A program made the position numbers and the translations under genes. A stretch of DNA of 64,000 bases from Meghimatium bilineatum. Lineage: Eukaryota > Mollusca > Gastropoda > Stylommatophora > Philomycidae. Position 1 is the stretch's first letter; every line of letters starts with the position of its first letter. The DNA lies in NCBI GenBank assembly GCA_034231615.1, contig CM067312.1, positions 8,678,546-8,742,545 of the forward strand. The letters run 5' to 3'. The notes under the pieces are model-generated. The model did not search any database. It saw only the letters and a program-made list of their open reading frames with translations, and had not been told where the DNA came from. Of this stretch, positions 10,021 through 21,280 are shown in pieces.

Positions 10021-10403
10021 GACACACCTACGACCCTGAAATGTGACACCCCTACGACCCTGAAATGTAACACCCCTACAACCCTGAAATGTAACACTCC
10101 TACGACCCTGAAATGTGACACCCCTACGACCCTGAAATGTGACACCCCTACGACCTGAAATGTGACACCCCTACGACCCTGAAATGTAACACCCCTACGA
10201 CCCTGAAATGTGACACCCCTACGACCCTGAAATGTGACACCGCTACGACCCTGAAATGTGACACCCCTATGACCCTGAAATGTGACACCCCTACGACCCT
10301 GAAATGTGACACCCCTATGACCCTGAAATGTGACACTACTACGACCCTGAAATGTGACACCCCTACGACCTTGAAATGTGACACCCCTACGACCCTGAAG
10401 TGT
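10021..10403. repeat. 24-bp tandem array, 16 copies, inside a LINE-C tail
   Basis: The unit is GACACCCCTACGACCCTGAA plus ATGT. After the last copy the sequence continues TGTTATGGGTGTGATGATAT, the ordinary LINE-C 3' end (compare the reverse strand at 50060-50090). The array is therefore an expansion within that 3' tail. Confidence 0.95.
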
Positions 10404-10499
10404 TATGGGTGTGATGATATTCGATTTCCTTTATCTGGATCGTTGTTTAACTCCCGCCATACCACGATGCCAGATTATCTCATATTTTCTACCCCTATC

Positions 10500-10685
10500 A
10501 TCATCAAACTTTCTTGCCTTCTATCTTGCCAGTTGTAATTATGTTCTCCATACACGATTGTCTCACAACGTGCTAAAAAAATGAAGATCGTCTTTTGGTG
10601 ATACCAGCATAAATAATAATTTATTACCCTCTTCTCGCATTTGACTCTTTCAGTTTCTCCTCGTTCGTCTTTTTATCTGCCCATG
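10500..10685 (-). mobile_element. LINE-B fragment
   Basis: The minus strand retains the LINE-B run with KESNARR and GENIITTGKIEG-like pieces, though interrupted. The plus strand shows the tell-tale GTTCTCCATACACGATTGTC and CATTTGACTCTTTCAG seen in other LINE-B copies. Confidence 0.65.
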
Positions 10686-10869
10686 GAGTCATCCGATGTC
10701 CATGGTTGTTTCCGGTTCCGCTGGACAATATGGACGTGTTTCCTTTCCTCTTGACCAAATAGGATACGTGGATCGACGATCTAACACATTGTCATGGTAA
10801 AACATCCGTTGTTTATGTAACAGATGCATAGCTAGTATGAAATTAAAACCATCTAACGATGTTGTTTTG

Positions 10870-11151
10870 CCTAAATTCAAGTTATTAGTGGCTAAAAGTA
10901 TTTGAAAAATAGCCGGCCTAAATTCAAGTTATTAGTGGCTAAAAGTATTTGAAAAATAGCCGGCCTAAATTCAAGTTATTAGTGGCTAAAAGTATTTGAA
11001 AAATAGCCGGCCTAAATTCAAGTTATTAGTGGCTAAAAGTATTTGAAAAATAGCCGGCCTAAATTCAAGTTATTAGTGGCTAAAAGTATTTGAAAAATAA
11101 CCGGCCTAAATTCAAGTTATTAGTGGCTAAAATTATTTGAAAAATAGCCGT
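10870..11151. repeat. 47-bp tandem array, 6 copies
   Basis: The unit is CCTAAATTCAAGTTATTAGT plus GGCTAAAAGTATTTGAAAAA and TAGCCGG. Copies start at 10870, 10917, 10964, 11011, 11058 and 11105, and are almost identical, so the array looks young. Confidence 0.95.
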
Positions 11152-11164
11152 TGGGTATACGCAT

Positions 11165-11435
11165 CCCATATCGATGGCGCTCTCAGAATGAATAAAGACA
11201 GAATTCCACGTCAAGTCTTTACATGGTCACCGAGCGGCAAAAGAAAAAGGGGAAGACCAAAATCAACACTGAAAAGTACTATTGAAAAATAAATAACAAC
11301 AGCTGGTATGAAAATGAGCTATCTTGAACAAATGGCTGTTGATTGACAAGCATGGAGAGCTATGACATGTTCTATGTGCCAAGCTTGGCATGGAGAGTTA
11401 TGATATGTCCTATGTGCTAAGCGTGGCACAAGAGG
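11165..11435 (+). mobile_element. LINE-G 3' fragment
   Basis: Contains QVFTWSPSGKRKRGRPKSTL and KSTIEK, the basic RPRETL-type tail found also at 49030, 55010 and 62900, followed by a decayed WRAMTC segment. Short and broken. Confidence 0.65.
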
Positions 11436-11640
11436 AAAATTATGATGATGGAGCCATCATTCTTCTATAGAAGCATATCTCTGTTGCATCGAATTTTTCA
11501 CTGCCATGTTTATTTACTCTCCAAGACTCACATTCATGTATTAGAATCTAGGTTAAGTAGCTTTCATAACTGTCGTCCTCACCTCGGTACCGGTATTGAC
11601 AAGTGGCAGAACATACATTACATCAATTAGATGGGGTCTG

Positions 11641-12065
11641 GGAAAATTTGACAGTTATTGACAAAGTGGAAGGAGGTGTTTGGTAACAGTTGCCGTCAAG
11701 AAAACCGTTTTTATACGCCTAAATAAACTGTGCGAATGTGAACACTTTTCTAAATAAAATGTGCGAATGTGAACATTTTTCTAAATAAACTGTGCGAATG
11801 TGAACATTTTTCTAAATAAAATGTACGAATGTGAACATTTTTCTAAATAAAATGTGCGAATGTGAACATTTTTCTAAATAAAATGTGCGAATGTGAACAT
11901 TTTTCTAAATAAACTGTGCGAATGTGAGCATTTTTCTAAATAAACTGTGCGAATGTAAACATTTTCCTGAATATCTAGAAAAAAAGCAAAGCGTTTTTTT
12001 TCACCGCACTTTTCCTGCACATTTGTGTGTGTGTGACTTAATTAAGCGGGAGAAGATCATGAATC
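11641..12065. repeat. Dispersed repeat containing a 31-bp tandem array (8 copies)
   Basis: The left flank (TTTGACAGTTATTGACAAAG) and right flank (CTTAATTAAGCGGG) match another copy at 41755-41975, which has no array. The array at 11721-11968 has units like AAATAAAATGTGCGAATGTG plus AACATTTTTCT. Confidence 0.8.
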
Positions 12066-12194
12066 CTGGACAAGCTGTTTAAAGTAGGGATGGTCAAAAT
12101 TTACAACAAAAAACTGTTCACAAATTTGTATGGGGTATAACAAAACTTTTATAGACCCGAGTAACGACTTTCAATTAATAATCGTTCGCTCTCA

Positions 12195-12345
12195 AATTGA
12201 AGTTTGATATCTCTTTTTGCAGTACGATGTGATACTAGACCTCCGCCAGGATATGGTCCAGAGAAGGGAGATGCGTTATGTAGTCGTTTTATTTGTGCAA
12301 ATGTTCAGCGATCAGACAGACATATCAGAACTTCGGCGGGAACTT
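12195..12345 (-). mobile_element. SINE-B copy
   Basis: Recognised by CGCCAGGATATGGTCCAGAG, GCGTTATGTAGTCGTTTTAT and the head end AACTTCGGCGGG. Some bases are lost next to the tail. Short open frames here are part of the element. Confidence 0.65.
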
Positions 12346-12569
12346 TCATTACTTCTGAACAACCTCCCTTTCAGAGACCGGAGTAACGCGGCTACGGGGA
12401 TCTAAATGGCGTAGTGTCAGGAACGTTGGTATATTACTTTCTAGGGATAAGTGTGCAATATTTTCCAAGACTAAATGAAAAACATAGATTCCCAAACAAG
12501 AACATAACTGCAAGTTGTTTTTTCCCCTCATAGTTCTTCTGTCAGAGAATTGATGTCTTTGAGATGTGG

Positions 12570-12846
12570 TTATATAGAAAAAACGTGGATATAACGGGAG
12601 CCGCGTTAGCGCAGTGGTTAGCGCACTGGCTTCGCATATGTTTTCAGATCGCAACGGCTCCCAGGTCGACCCAGCCGTAAATGGGTACCGGATTAATCCG
12701 GGAAGTAAAGACTGCGAAGGAGAGGAGATGGCTACCGCCCTCATTTGCAGAGCCTCTGAAATGTGAGATCGCTAACATCTCACACCCCTACGGCATTAAT
12801 GAATGCTATGGGTTACTTTACTTTGTTTATAATTTATATAGAAAAA
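12570..12846 (+). mobile_element. tRNA-derived SINE with 13-bp duplication
   Basis: TTATATAGAAAAA occurs at 12570-12582 and 12834-12846. The 251-bp insert contains GCCGCGTTAGCGCAGTGGTT (pol III A box TAGCGCAGTGG) and AGGTCGACCCAGC (B-box-like), then a non-tRNA body, and ends CACACCCCTACGGCATTAAT, GCTATGGGTTAC and TTACTTT repeats. Not a functional tRNA: the acceptor stem does not close and no anticodon arm is clear. Confidence 0.88.
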
Positions 12847-12891
12847 TACGGAGAACATAATGGAAAGAGAAGAAAACAAACAAAGAGGTTC

Positions 12892-13036
12892 TAACAACGC
12901 ATCTTCTTCTTCTTCTTCTTCTGCGTTCGTTCTCAAGCTCTTGCAGATTAGCAGGATGTAGTCCGGAGAATGGAATGCGTTGTGTCATGGTTTACATCAT
13001 TGCTGCGATATATGCAACACACGGGCGTAACAACGC
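12892..13036 (-). mobile_element. Short SINE-A copy with 9-bp duplication
   Basis: TAACAACGC flanks the insert at 12892-12900 and 13028-13036. Read on the minus strand the insert begins ACGCCCGTGTGTTGCATATA, lacks the middle of the full-length element, continues ACCATGACACAACGCATTCC and ends (GAA)n. Inserted in LINE-A. Confidence 0.9.
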
Positions 13037-13330
13037 TTAATATGACGTTAGAATTATGAAAGGAAATAAAGATATTTAAAAAAATATTTTTGACACATTA
13101 AAAGGCATGACACCTATATCTGTAATTGAAGACATTACTTGAGGGTAAAGTCAAAGTGAAACGAGCAAGAGGTAGGCAGAAATACAAGTGGGAGAGTAAC
13201 ATCACACGATGAACAGGTTACAGTCTAGCAGAGTGCACCACCAAAACAAGAGACAGGATATTTTGGAGATCTGTTGCAGCCAACCTTCGTTGAGGAGACG
13301 GCACTTAATATTGATGATGAATTATCTCAC

Positions 13331-14224
13331 TACAAACTGTGATACACTGGAGGACATCGACGGATCCCGTCAGACAGGGTACAACAGTAAATAAAATCTG
13401 ATTTAAGGGTTAAAAGGGGAGAATTTGGTGATATTTTTGTGAAAAATCGGTACAGAAAGGGGTGGGGTTAACCACAAATCCCCACTCTTATCTACACACC
13501 TGATACAGGGTATATGTATTTTTTTTATAAAGGGACAGGGTGATTTTATGATTTAAAAAAACATACTTTCACTTCCATCTGATGAATCGATTTGACTTGC
13601 TGAAATCGGATGTGTCAAGCCGAACGACGCAGATATCGCAGTCACGCTGTAGTCATGACCTAACACTTTCCGTTCAATGGACTACATCCAGCTAAACTAC
13701 AAAAATACGAAGATGAACAAAAAAAAAAGAAGGGCTTGTTTGGAAAACCCTTGCTTCAGGGAGTTTTATCGAAAGGGAAAGGTGGAAGGGGGGGGGTTAA
13801 TGGTACCATCATGTTTCTGTCTTTTAATTCTTAATATTCTATATCAGGTTCTTTTTCCCTAACAGAGAAAATTAGAATGGGTTTGCACAAACCCTCACTC
13901 AATGTATATTCAATGTTTACCCATTACACATACTCTACCCGGCAAACAACACACACATGAAGCAAAGTACAATCACAATCCAAACAACACACTGTGAGTA
14001 ATCTACATATGTTTGATTGGCAGTTTACCAATACCTGTCACGTGCATTCTTCTCTCGAATCATGCAAGCGACTTCCTGCAAAATACCATTTAGACCAGGT
14101 TTTTAAAAAGGGTGGGACCTGGGGTGGGTGGGGGGAGGGGAGTCGGTGGTAAGTCACAACACGGGGATACGAAAATGATGCTTTAAAGTTATATTGACTC
14201 ATGACTTGCATCCAGTAAATAACT
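13331..14224. other. Intergenic; SINE-A fragment at about 13570-13680 and G-rich remnants
   Basis: At 13570-13680 a + strand SINE-A piece retains GAAATCGGATGTGTCAAGCC and TGGACTACATCCAGC. Runs such as GGGGTGGGGTTAACC at 13460 and GGAAGGGGGGGGGTTAATGG at 13783 resemble the interior of the CCGTAGATA family, without clear ends. Otherwise nothing recognised. Confidence 0.5.
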
Positions 14225-14815
14225 GTGTACATATAGTAAACATGACTAGGCTCCAGTAAAGAAATGTGTACAAAAAGTAAACATGACCGGGCTCCAGTAA
14301 AGACTTGTGTACAGAAAGTAAACATGACCGGGCTCCAGTAAAGACTTGTGTACAGAAAGTAAACATGACTGGGCTCCAGTAAAGACTTGTGTACAGAAAG
14401 TAAACATGACTGGGCTCCAGTAAAGACTTGTGTACAGAAAGTAAACATGACTGGGCTCCAGTAAAGACTTGTGTACAGAAAGTAAACATGACTGGGCTCC
14501 AGTAAAGACTTGTGTACAGAAAGTAAACATGATCGGCTCCAGTAAAAACTTGTGTACAGAAAGTAAACATGACCGGGCTCCAGTAAAGACTTGTGTACAG
14601 AAAGTAAACATGACTGGGCTCCAGTAAAGACTTGTGTACAGAAAGTAAACATGACTGGGCTCCAGTAAAGACTTGTGTACAGAAAGTAAACATGACCGGG
14701 CTCCAGTAAAGACTTGTGTACAGAAAGTAAACATGACTGGGCTCCAGTAAAGACTTGTGTACAGAAAGTAAACATGACTGGGCTCCAGTAAAGATACGTG
14801 TACAGAAAGTAAATA
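14225..14815. repeat. 41-bp tandem array, about 15 copies
   Basis: The unit is GACTGGGCTCCAGTAAAGAC plus TTGTGTACAGAAAGTAAACA and T. 41 is not a multiple of three, yet all three minus-strand frames remain open across the array because no frame of the unit holds a stop there. These long frames (up to 245 codons) are repeat artefacts. Confidence 0.95.
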
Positions 14816-14881
14816 TGACATGAAAGACTGATTTTATATTATTTTCATGAACTTTGTTGGTCGGCCTTGGTTTTTTTGGCA

Positions 14882-14960
14882 CGTGACTCCAAGTTTATAA
14901 ATAGGGATCAACGAAATCACAATAACCTAAAAACGTCACGAATGAAGTCATAATTAATTA
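14882..14960. mobile_element. Degraded right arm of the palindromic MITE of 201-412
   Basis: ACTCCAAGTTTATAAATAGG, then AATGAAGTCATAATTAATTA, aligns with the right arm of the element at 201-412. No left arm is visible. Confidence 0.45.
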
Positions 14961-15069
14961 TATACATAGTTATTCTTACTGCCGACAGACTCGATTGATG
15001 TCGGTTGGTGGTTCCCCATCCTGAGTATCTGAGAAATGGGGATTCCCCTTTTTCTGACACGGTAGACAT

Positions 15070-15255
15070 TTATAATTTTTCTTCTTCTTCTACGGCGTTC
15101 ATTCTCAAACTCCCGCCGAATCTCCCTTGTAGAAAGACTATGATACTACTATATTTCCAGCAGAATGTAGACCAGAGAATGGAAATGCGTTGTGTCGCCG
15201 TTGTATTTGCCAATGGCCCGATACATTCCTCTTCAGCGAATTTATGATTCGATAC
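15070..15255 (-). mobile_element. SINE-B copy
   Basis: Tail TTTCTTCTTCTTC, then GGCGTTCATTCTCAAACTCC, core ATTTCCAGCAGAATGTAGAC and head GATACATTCCTCTTCAGCG. An approximate duplication ATTTATAATT / ATTTATGATT lies at its borders. Confidence 0.75.
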
Positions 15256-15734
15256 TGGAGTTACTTGTACTTATTCTTCCTGGTTCTCTCCTGTCAGACA
15301 TTGAAATCGATTTCTTCAAATAGAGGTACTGTGGCAGGAAGCTTCGAGATAGGGCCGTAGAGCTTCAGGGTTTTGGAGGCACAGAGCCCGACGTCCTGCT
15401 GACACGGCGGGTTTCCACAGACAAGACATGCCATTTTCCATCAGTGGTAGGCCTATTATCCAGTATTAAGGAGATATGCGTGACATTGAGCTATGAGCCA
15501 TAGAGCCATGCGTCTTCGTCTTCTGCTTGCTTTTCGTTCTGGATGTTTGTCCATAATCTTTCGTCGATCAAACAAGACTGCAAGGTAGCCTTGTGTTTGT
15601 TTTAGATGTTGTCTTTCCTAGACTTTGGTAAGCCAGTATCGCTTCTGCAAGGCAGCAGATGGTTTATATTACTTGTACTATGACAGTATTGGGAAACTTT
15701 TATCAAGCTTAACAGTACTGATTACTATAAAGGA
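15256..15734. other. No gene seen
   Basis: Relatively G+C-rich at 15290-15500 but without an open frame of note. I recognise nothing. Confidence 0.4.
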
Positions 15735-15985
15735 TAGATTCTGGTCGTAGATAAGAAGGGTTTGGGGGTTCAAACTCCCTTCCCTTAGGAAATCGGAACA
15801 TAAATTTTAGTACTAAGAGCTTGGCCAAAACTTGGGCCGAAAGTCAAACTGGCTAGCGATTTTAAAAAACAGGGTAATCAAATTTGTCATTAAAAAGAAA
15901 ATCTGGCACACGAAAACGCTCGAATTACCTTTGTTTTAGGCACCCCTCCCCAAGAAGAACGTATCGACGGCCTTTATAGAATTTT
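15735..15985. mobile_element. CCGTAGATA-family element
   Basis: Begins TTCTGGTCGTAGATAAGAAG and ends GAACGTATCGACGGCC, the reverse of the start motif. In between lie the family landmarks: TTCAAACTCCC, AACATAAATTTTAGTACTAA, an AGCTTGGCCAAAA segment and a C-run. Confidence 0.65.
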
Positions 15986-16023
15986 TCTCGAACTGTAAAT
16001 CATGGCTACCTCCAGCTAACCGA

Positions 16024-16199
16024 TACAGTGGAATCCCTCTATAGCGCTATCTCTTATAACAAAGTTCCCTATATAACAAGGTTTCAAAATCCCCAATTAT
16101 ATTTATTCTATATTGTTTGTACTGTATATAACGAATTTTCGTTATTACATATACATATTGTCGGTCCGGACAAAGTTTTTATAACGGGATTCCACAGTA
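16024..16199. mobile_element. 172-bp pogo/Tigger-type MITE with TA duplication
   Basis: Spans 16026-16197. The ends CAGTGGAATCCC and GGGATTCCACAG are inverted repeats with one mismatch, flanked by TA on both sides. Internal TATAACAA/TATAACGA repeats are typical of this group. No coding capacity. Confidence 0.85.
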
Positions 16200-16248
16200 G
16201 TAGTTCAAGAACGACAGAAGAATAAGAACGCATGCTCTTACATAATTA

Positions 16249-17528
16249 TATACTGTTCAAAAAAAGAAACGCAACATTTTGGAGTTACTTTTATTTAAAA
16301 AATTTTTCACTGTTTGAACATCATTCAACCTATCGACTGTGTCCACCTGGTCATTAACTTCTCGTGGTTACATGAATTGTACTCACCTCATGATTCGTGA
16401 GGTCATTAAAGAAGTCAAGGTCAAAACAACATTTCTGGCAATAACTCGTGACAGGTTCATGAGAATCCCGTGAAACGTAATGAGTACAAAACTCTCTGGC
16501 CATATTATTGAATGCCTATAAAAGATTGGTGGTCCTCTAATAACTTATGTTGAAAATTCAATGTGCAAGTATGGCTTATTTCAGTACAGAACAATGATAC
16601 ACCATCATTGGACGCTTAAAGACTGAACAATCACAAATTGTAGTGGCCAGACATATTGATGTGGTTAGAAGCACCATCAGTCGACTTTGGAGATGATTTC
16701 AACAAACTGGCTCAGTGGCAGACCGGCCGCACAGTGGAACTCACAGTCACAACTCCCGCCGAAGACCGCTTCATACGGCTGAGTCACCTCACGAATCGAT
16801 TTGCATCCGCGTCCTCCACAGTCCAGTCAATGTCAGCAGCATGCCGAATTTCAGATCAAACGGTCAGGAACCGGTAACACGACGCTGGTCTATGAGTTAT
16901 AATACCATACATAGGTACTGTTCTTACAGACCGGTATCGCCAGAATCTACTGCAGTGAGCGAACCAGCACCGACAATTGACCGCCGTTGGGAATGACTGG
17001 AAACTGGTTCGATTTAGTAATTAATCATTTTTTGTGCTCCAGTGACACGATAGACGGTGAAGAGTTTACCGAAGAGTCCGTGAGCGCTACGCCCAGAATA
17101 GCCATGAGGAGGAGACTTATCCACATGGTGGTGGAGGTGTACTGATGTAAGGGGGGGGATCAACTTCGTGGGAAGCAGTGACCTGGTGCAAATTGAAGGA
17201 CGCCTGAATGCCGAACGATACGTCGTTCAAATTTTTGAATTTTGAGGATAATGAAAATAAGTCTTACAACTGACGGGAAATGAACCAGGTCTGTTCTAGC
17301 AGCACCGAATCGCTTTGCAACACAAGTAAACAGGTTTTCCGTACTTGAGGTTCATAAAAGTCCAAACCAAATTTAATTAACACCATTTCATTGCTAAAGT
17401 CTGAAAGGTTCTTCATGCCAAGGTTGAAACATTCATTTCGTAAAAAAAATGTTGATACACATTTGAAATTTGCTGTCCATTAACACTGTAATAATGTTGC
17501 GTTCCGTTGTTGTTTTTTTAACAGTATA
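16249..17528 (+). mobile_element. Tc1-like transposon, decayed, TIRs and TA duplication visible
   Basis: Spans 16251-17526 (~1.28 kb). The 5' end TACTGTTCAAAAAAAGAAAC with GCAACATT is matched by the reverse of the 3' end at 17490-17526. Transposase pieces: IIGRLKTEQSQIVVARHIDV, RSTISRLWR (helix-turn-helix), TPAEDRFIRLSHLTNRFASA, ISDQTVRNR, then a region like DESRFNLCSSDTR and GGGGVLM. Several stops and shifts. The last ~100 codons are replaced by a tRNA-like repeat (17262-17350). It lies head to tail with the pogo-type MITE. Confidence 0.88.
17262..17350 (-). repeat. tRNA-like dispersed repeat within the Tc1 element
   Basis: CTGACGGGAAATGAACCAGG, AGCACCGAATCGC and TTTTCCGTACTTGAGG match the family at 7706 and 23870. 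It sits where the transposase C-terminus should be, so it inserted after or along with a deletion. Confidence 0.6.
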
Positions 17529-17724
17529 TATATATATCATCTCAGTTTTTGTGTGTCAAGTTATTGAGGTTAATGGCGTCTACTTGAGATAACTCTGTTA
17601 AAGAGAAAGATGTGCAAGGAAATGTTAGTCGTCTCTCTGGTAAATGGCGGTTAAAACAAACAAAAAAAGATAAAAATATGCTGTTCTGAGTCTCCCTCAA
17701 ACATTAAAAAATACGTTGTTGGTG

Positions 17725-17905
17725 TTTTTTTATAACATACTTTTTTTATAACATACTTTTTTTATAACATACTTTTTTTATAACATACTTTTTTTATAAC
17801 ATACTTTTTTTATAACATACTTTTTTTATAACATACTTTTTTTTTATAACATACTTTTTTTTATAACATACTTTTTTTATAACATACTTTTTTTTATAAC
17901 ATAAC
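17725..17905. repeat. 16-bp tandem array, about 11 copies
   Basis: TTTTTTTATAACATAC repeated with small variation in the length of the T-run. Confidence 0.95.
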
Positions 17906-18499
17906 ATTTTTATTTATATCATTCTAGAAAAAATACACTATATTTTCTGCACTTTTGTCAGTGATGAAACGCGTAGCTTTGTGTTGTTTTGGTATGTAAC
18001 AAGACGCACTTCACTAACAGAGATTCCCACAGAACTGTGCGGTAGATTATTTTCTCAGTATGATGCGTCTTCGACATGCTGCCCCCGACAATGTATTCTG
18101 TTGGTATTCCCTGATGCGGCCGCCTCTCTGAATTATAGCACTGCACGGCCAAGAATTCTCCTGCATGGTACTAGCTGAAGGAATAAATAAAAGAGGTGGC
18201 TATAAAAATTTTGGGTTGATAACATTAGCTTCAAAACTAGGCATTATGGCGCAATGGGAAAACTCTCCTTCCCCCCCCCCCCTCTATATAAAATGAAGTC
18301 ATTTCGGTTGTGGCGCCCGTGAGGATTGATTTTGGCATACGGTCGGACTTGGTGTCTACTCTGGATAACATAAAGAATAATGAAATAGTGCAGGCCTGAC
18401 TTTCTCAAACTTATCTGTTGTCGGTATGGCTGTGGGTATAATTTTCTTTAGTGGACTATTTATGCTTGGCTAACTACAATCCAAACGGATTATTATTAT
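17906..18499. other. No gene seen
   Basis: Overlapping 64-65-codon frames on opposite strands at 17958-18178 show no recognisable domain. C-run at 18270-18282. Confidence 0.4.
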
Positions 18500-18930
18500 T
18501 ATTATTGTTATTTTTGCGTTAATTCTCGAACTCCTGCAGGTTAACAGAATGTAGTCCAGATATCGGAATGCGTTTTCGTGATTTACAGCTAGTCTGCGAT
18601 TGATGCTCATTTCTACCTGCCACATCCGATTTCATGATGGCTTCTGGGTCACTTTGACTCTCTATGGGATGAGACAGCCACTCTATCCAAACAATTCCTG
18701 AGTCGCATCGTACGACATGCATGGCAGGTAAAATTGTCACTATTCTTCACTTCTCTTCAGGGTCCCGACAACACACGTACGAATTATTATTATTACATTT
18801 CATTTTGTACATGGTTTTATCGAAACCATGCTGAAGTCCGGTGTGTCAGGTCACATGGTGTAGATATTGCAGCTAAGCTGTAAACCACGGCACAAAACAT
18901 GTCCAACATCCTGCTATTCTGCTGTAAGAA
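18500..18930 (-). mobile_element. Near-full SINE-A copy followed by an opposite SINE-A fragment
   Basis: 18510-18775 reads as SINE-A on the minus strand: GAACTCCTGCAGGTTAACAG, GCCACATCCG, TGGCTTCTGGGTCACTTTGA, GGGATGAGACAGCCA and ACACACGTACG, the reversed head. ATTATTATT runs at both sides hide the duplication. At 18825-18930 a + strand piece carries CCATGCTGAAGTCCGGTGTG. Confidence 0.8.
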
Positions 18931-19229
18931 TTTGCAGTAATTTCATAAAAAACGAGGAAGAATTAATACTGAAATGATAACTCAGCACCAATAAGGGAAG
19001 AAGCACAATTGCTGGTAAACGAATGTTATCAAACTGTAAAATAAAAAGTGAAAACCATAAAACAAATAAAGGGTTATTGAAAAACTTGGAGAATTAAAGC
19101 GTAACAAATTAAACAAGGACTTTACATCATCATGTAGCATATCCTGGACAGGATGTAGCAGTCATCACAGAATATCGAAACTGCTGTCGACCTTGAGCCA
19201 ATATTCCTGCTTCAGTGAGTGTTATGTTC

Positions 19230-20240
19230 ATGTGATGATATCTTGTTATTGATGGTTGTCCAAGATGCGCATCCACATATTGAAACTGGAAATATAATGG
19301 CTCTAATGAAAAAGCTAGTTGTATTATTTTGTTGCAGCCCAGTCATTATTTTCCATATGTATCAGTTTATTTGATGCAACGAACACCCACCGTCTGACCT
19401 CTTCAAAGCAATCCTCATAGAGGAGTGTTGAAAAATCCTGCCTAGACCATTCCTTGATGTAATCAACCCAGAGTTTCTTTTACCGCCTTTTTTTCTACTA
19501 CCCTCGACTGTTCCTTGCAAAATAGTTTTAGACAGTAAATCGTGTCTCGCTACATGTCCAAATCAAACAGACACGTTTACACCGCTTCACCACTGTCAAA
19601 TGTGGTTCCTGATCATGTATAAATTTGTTTATTTGCTGCAGGACGAATATATTTGTTTTGTGTTCTATATTACTAATTTTTAACAAACGTATGTAGCACT
19701 CGTTTTCTAGAGCCTGAATCTTCCTTTATCTGCACTGAGTTTGCATCAGTATAAAAGTATACTTAGCACTAAAACAAATACAAATTGGTAGTCTATCTTA
19801 TTCAGGATGTAGCCGTCAACCCATCATTTTTGGGCTGTAGTGATTTTTTGGCAATATAAATCCGTTCAGTAGTTTGTCACTGCTTTCTGAACAGTCCGGA
19901 TGCTCAAATGCCTGTGGTGCGAATCGAAAACTTAAATCTTAGCGCTAACAATCTGAACAGATTGATCTGTACTGTAATACTGATCTTACTTTTCCAAATC
20001 GTATTCAACCTTGCCATGGCAGCCATCGCCATCTCGAGTCTTAGCTGAATATCATTTCCCGAGTTTTGTCATCATCACATATTAGGGACCCTGAGCTATT
20101 TGAAGGTGTTAAATTCTTCAAGTTTGTGACCGCTTAACTGGATATTCGTGGGATCTTGCTTGGTTTCACTAGTCACCAATGTTTTGCTTTTATCAAATGC
20201 TTATTTCCATGTCATATTTCCTACTGACGTCTTCCAATTT
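19230..20240 (-). mobile_element. LINE-C fragment, about 1 kb
   Basis: Minus-strand pieces appear in order from the right: AACTTGAAGAATTTAACACC-type RT thumb, MAAMARLNTIWKSKISITVQ, GEALKSRHDLLSKTILQGTV, EGSRKKGGKRNSGLITSRNG. The order agrees with LINE-C at 50.6-51.2 kb. Many stops. Confidence 0.75.
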
Positions 20241-20254
20241 TGAGATGAATTTCT

Positions 20255-20965
<711 letters not shown>

Positions 20966-21280
20966 AGATGAGACAATGTAATTATATAGTGACGTGCATA
21001 CGAAAATAAGTTTGGCTCCCATATTATTACAAGAAAAAAAATACACCCTGATGTACGGTGAAAAATTCTCCTAGCGATTTCAGAACTGCAGAAACGTATT
21101 GTTTTAGACGGTTTATTTGTACACAGACGAATCATCGGATGGTATATGTTCAGAATGCGGTAGAATACATACTTATAAGAATCAACATTGCAAGGGTTAT
21201 CGTTTCCAACTGGAAATATAGACTGCGTCTAATTTTAGAACACAGTTTGTGTCACTTTTAAGGTATAGATGATGATTTAG

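Larger units (their letters stand above)
12552..13330 (+). mobile_element. LINE-A relic split by two SINE insertions
   Basis: Pieces at 12552-12582, 12834-12900 and 13028-13330 align in order with the intact LINE-A at 35155-35515 (FEMWLYRK, ERRKQTKRF-type, HIKRHDTYICN, LEGKVKVKRARGRQKYKWES). It ends with TTAATATTGATGATGA. The two interruptions are SINEs with clean target-site duplications. Confidence 0.88.

Noticed and set aside
12600-12680. Candidate tRNA gene
   Set aside because: A- and B-box-like motifs are present but no closed cloverleaf, and the segment lies within a 251-bp insert with a 13-bp target-site duplication. It is a SINE head.
14038-14882. Three overlapping minus-strand frames of 191-245 codons
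   Set aside because: They read the same 41-bp array in three phases. Three real proteins in one repeat are implausible without transcript evidence.
16656-16996. Two short host genes
   Set aside because: Both frames are pieces of the decayed Tc1 transposase between matching terminal inverted repeats.
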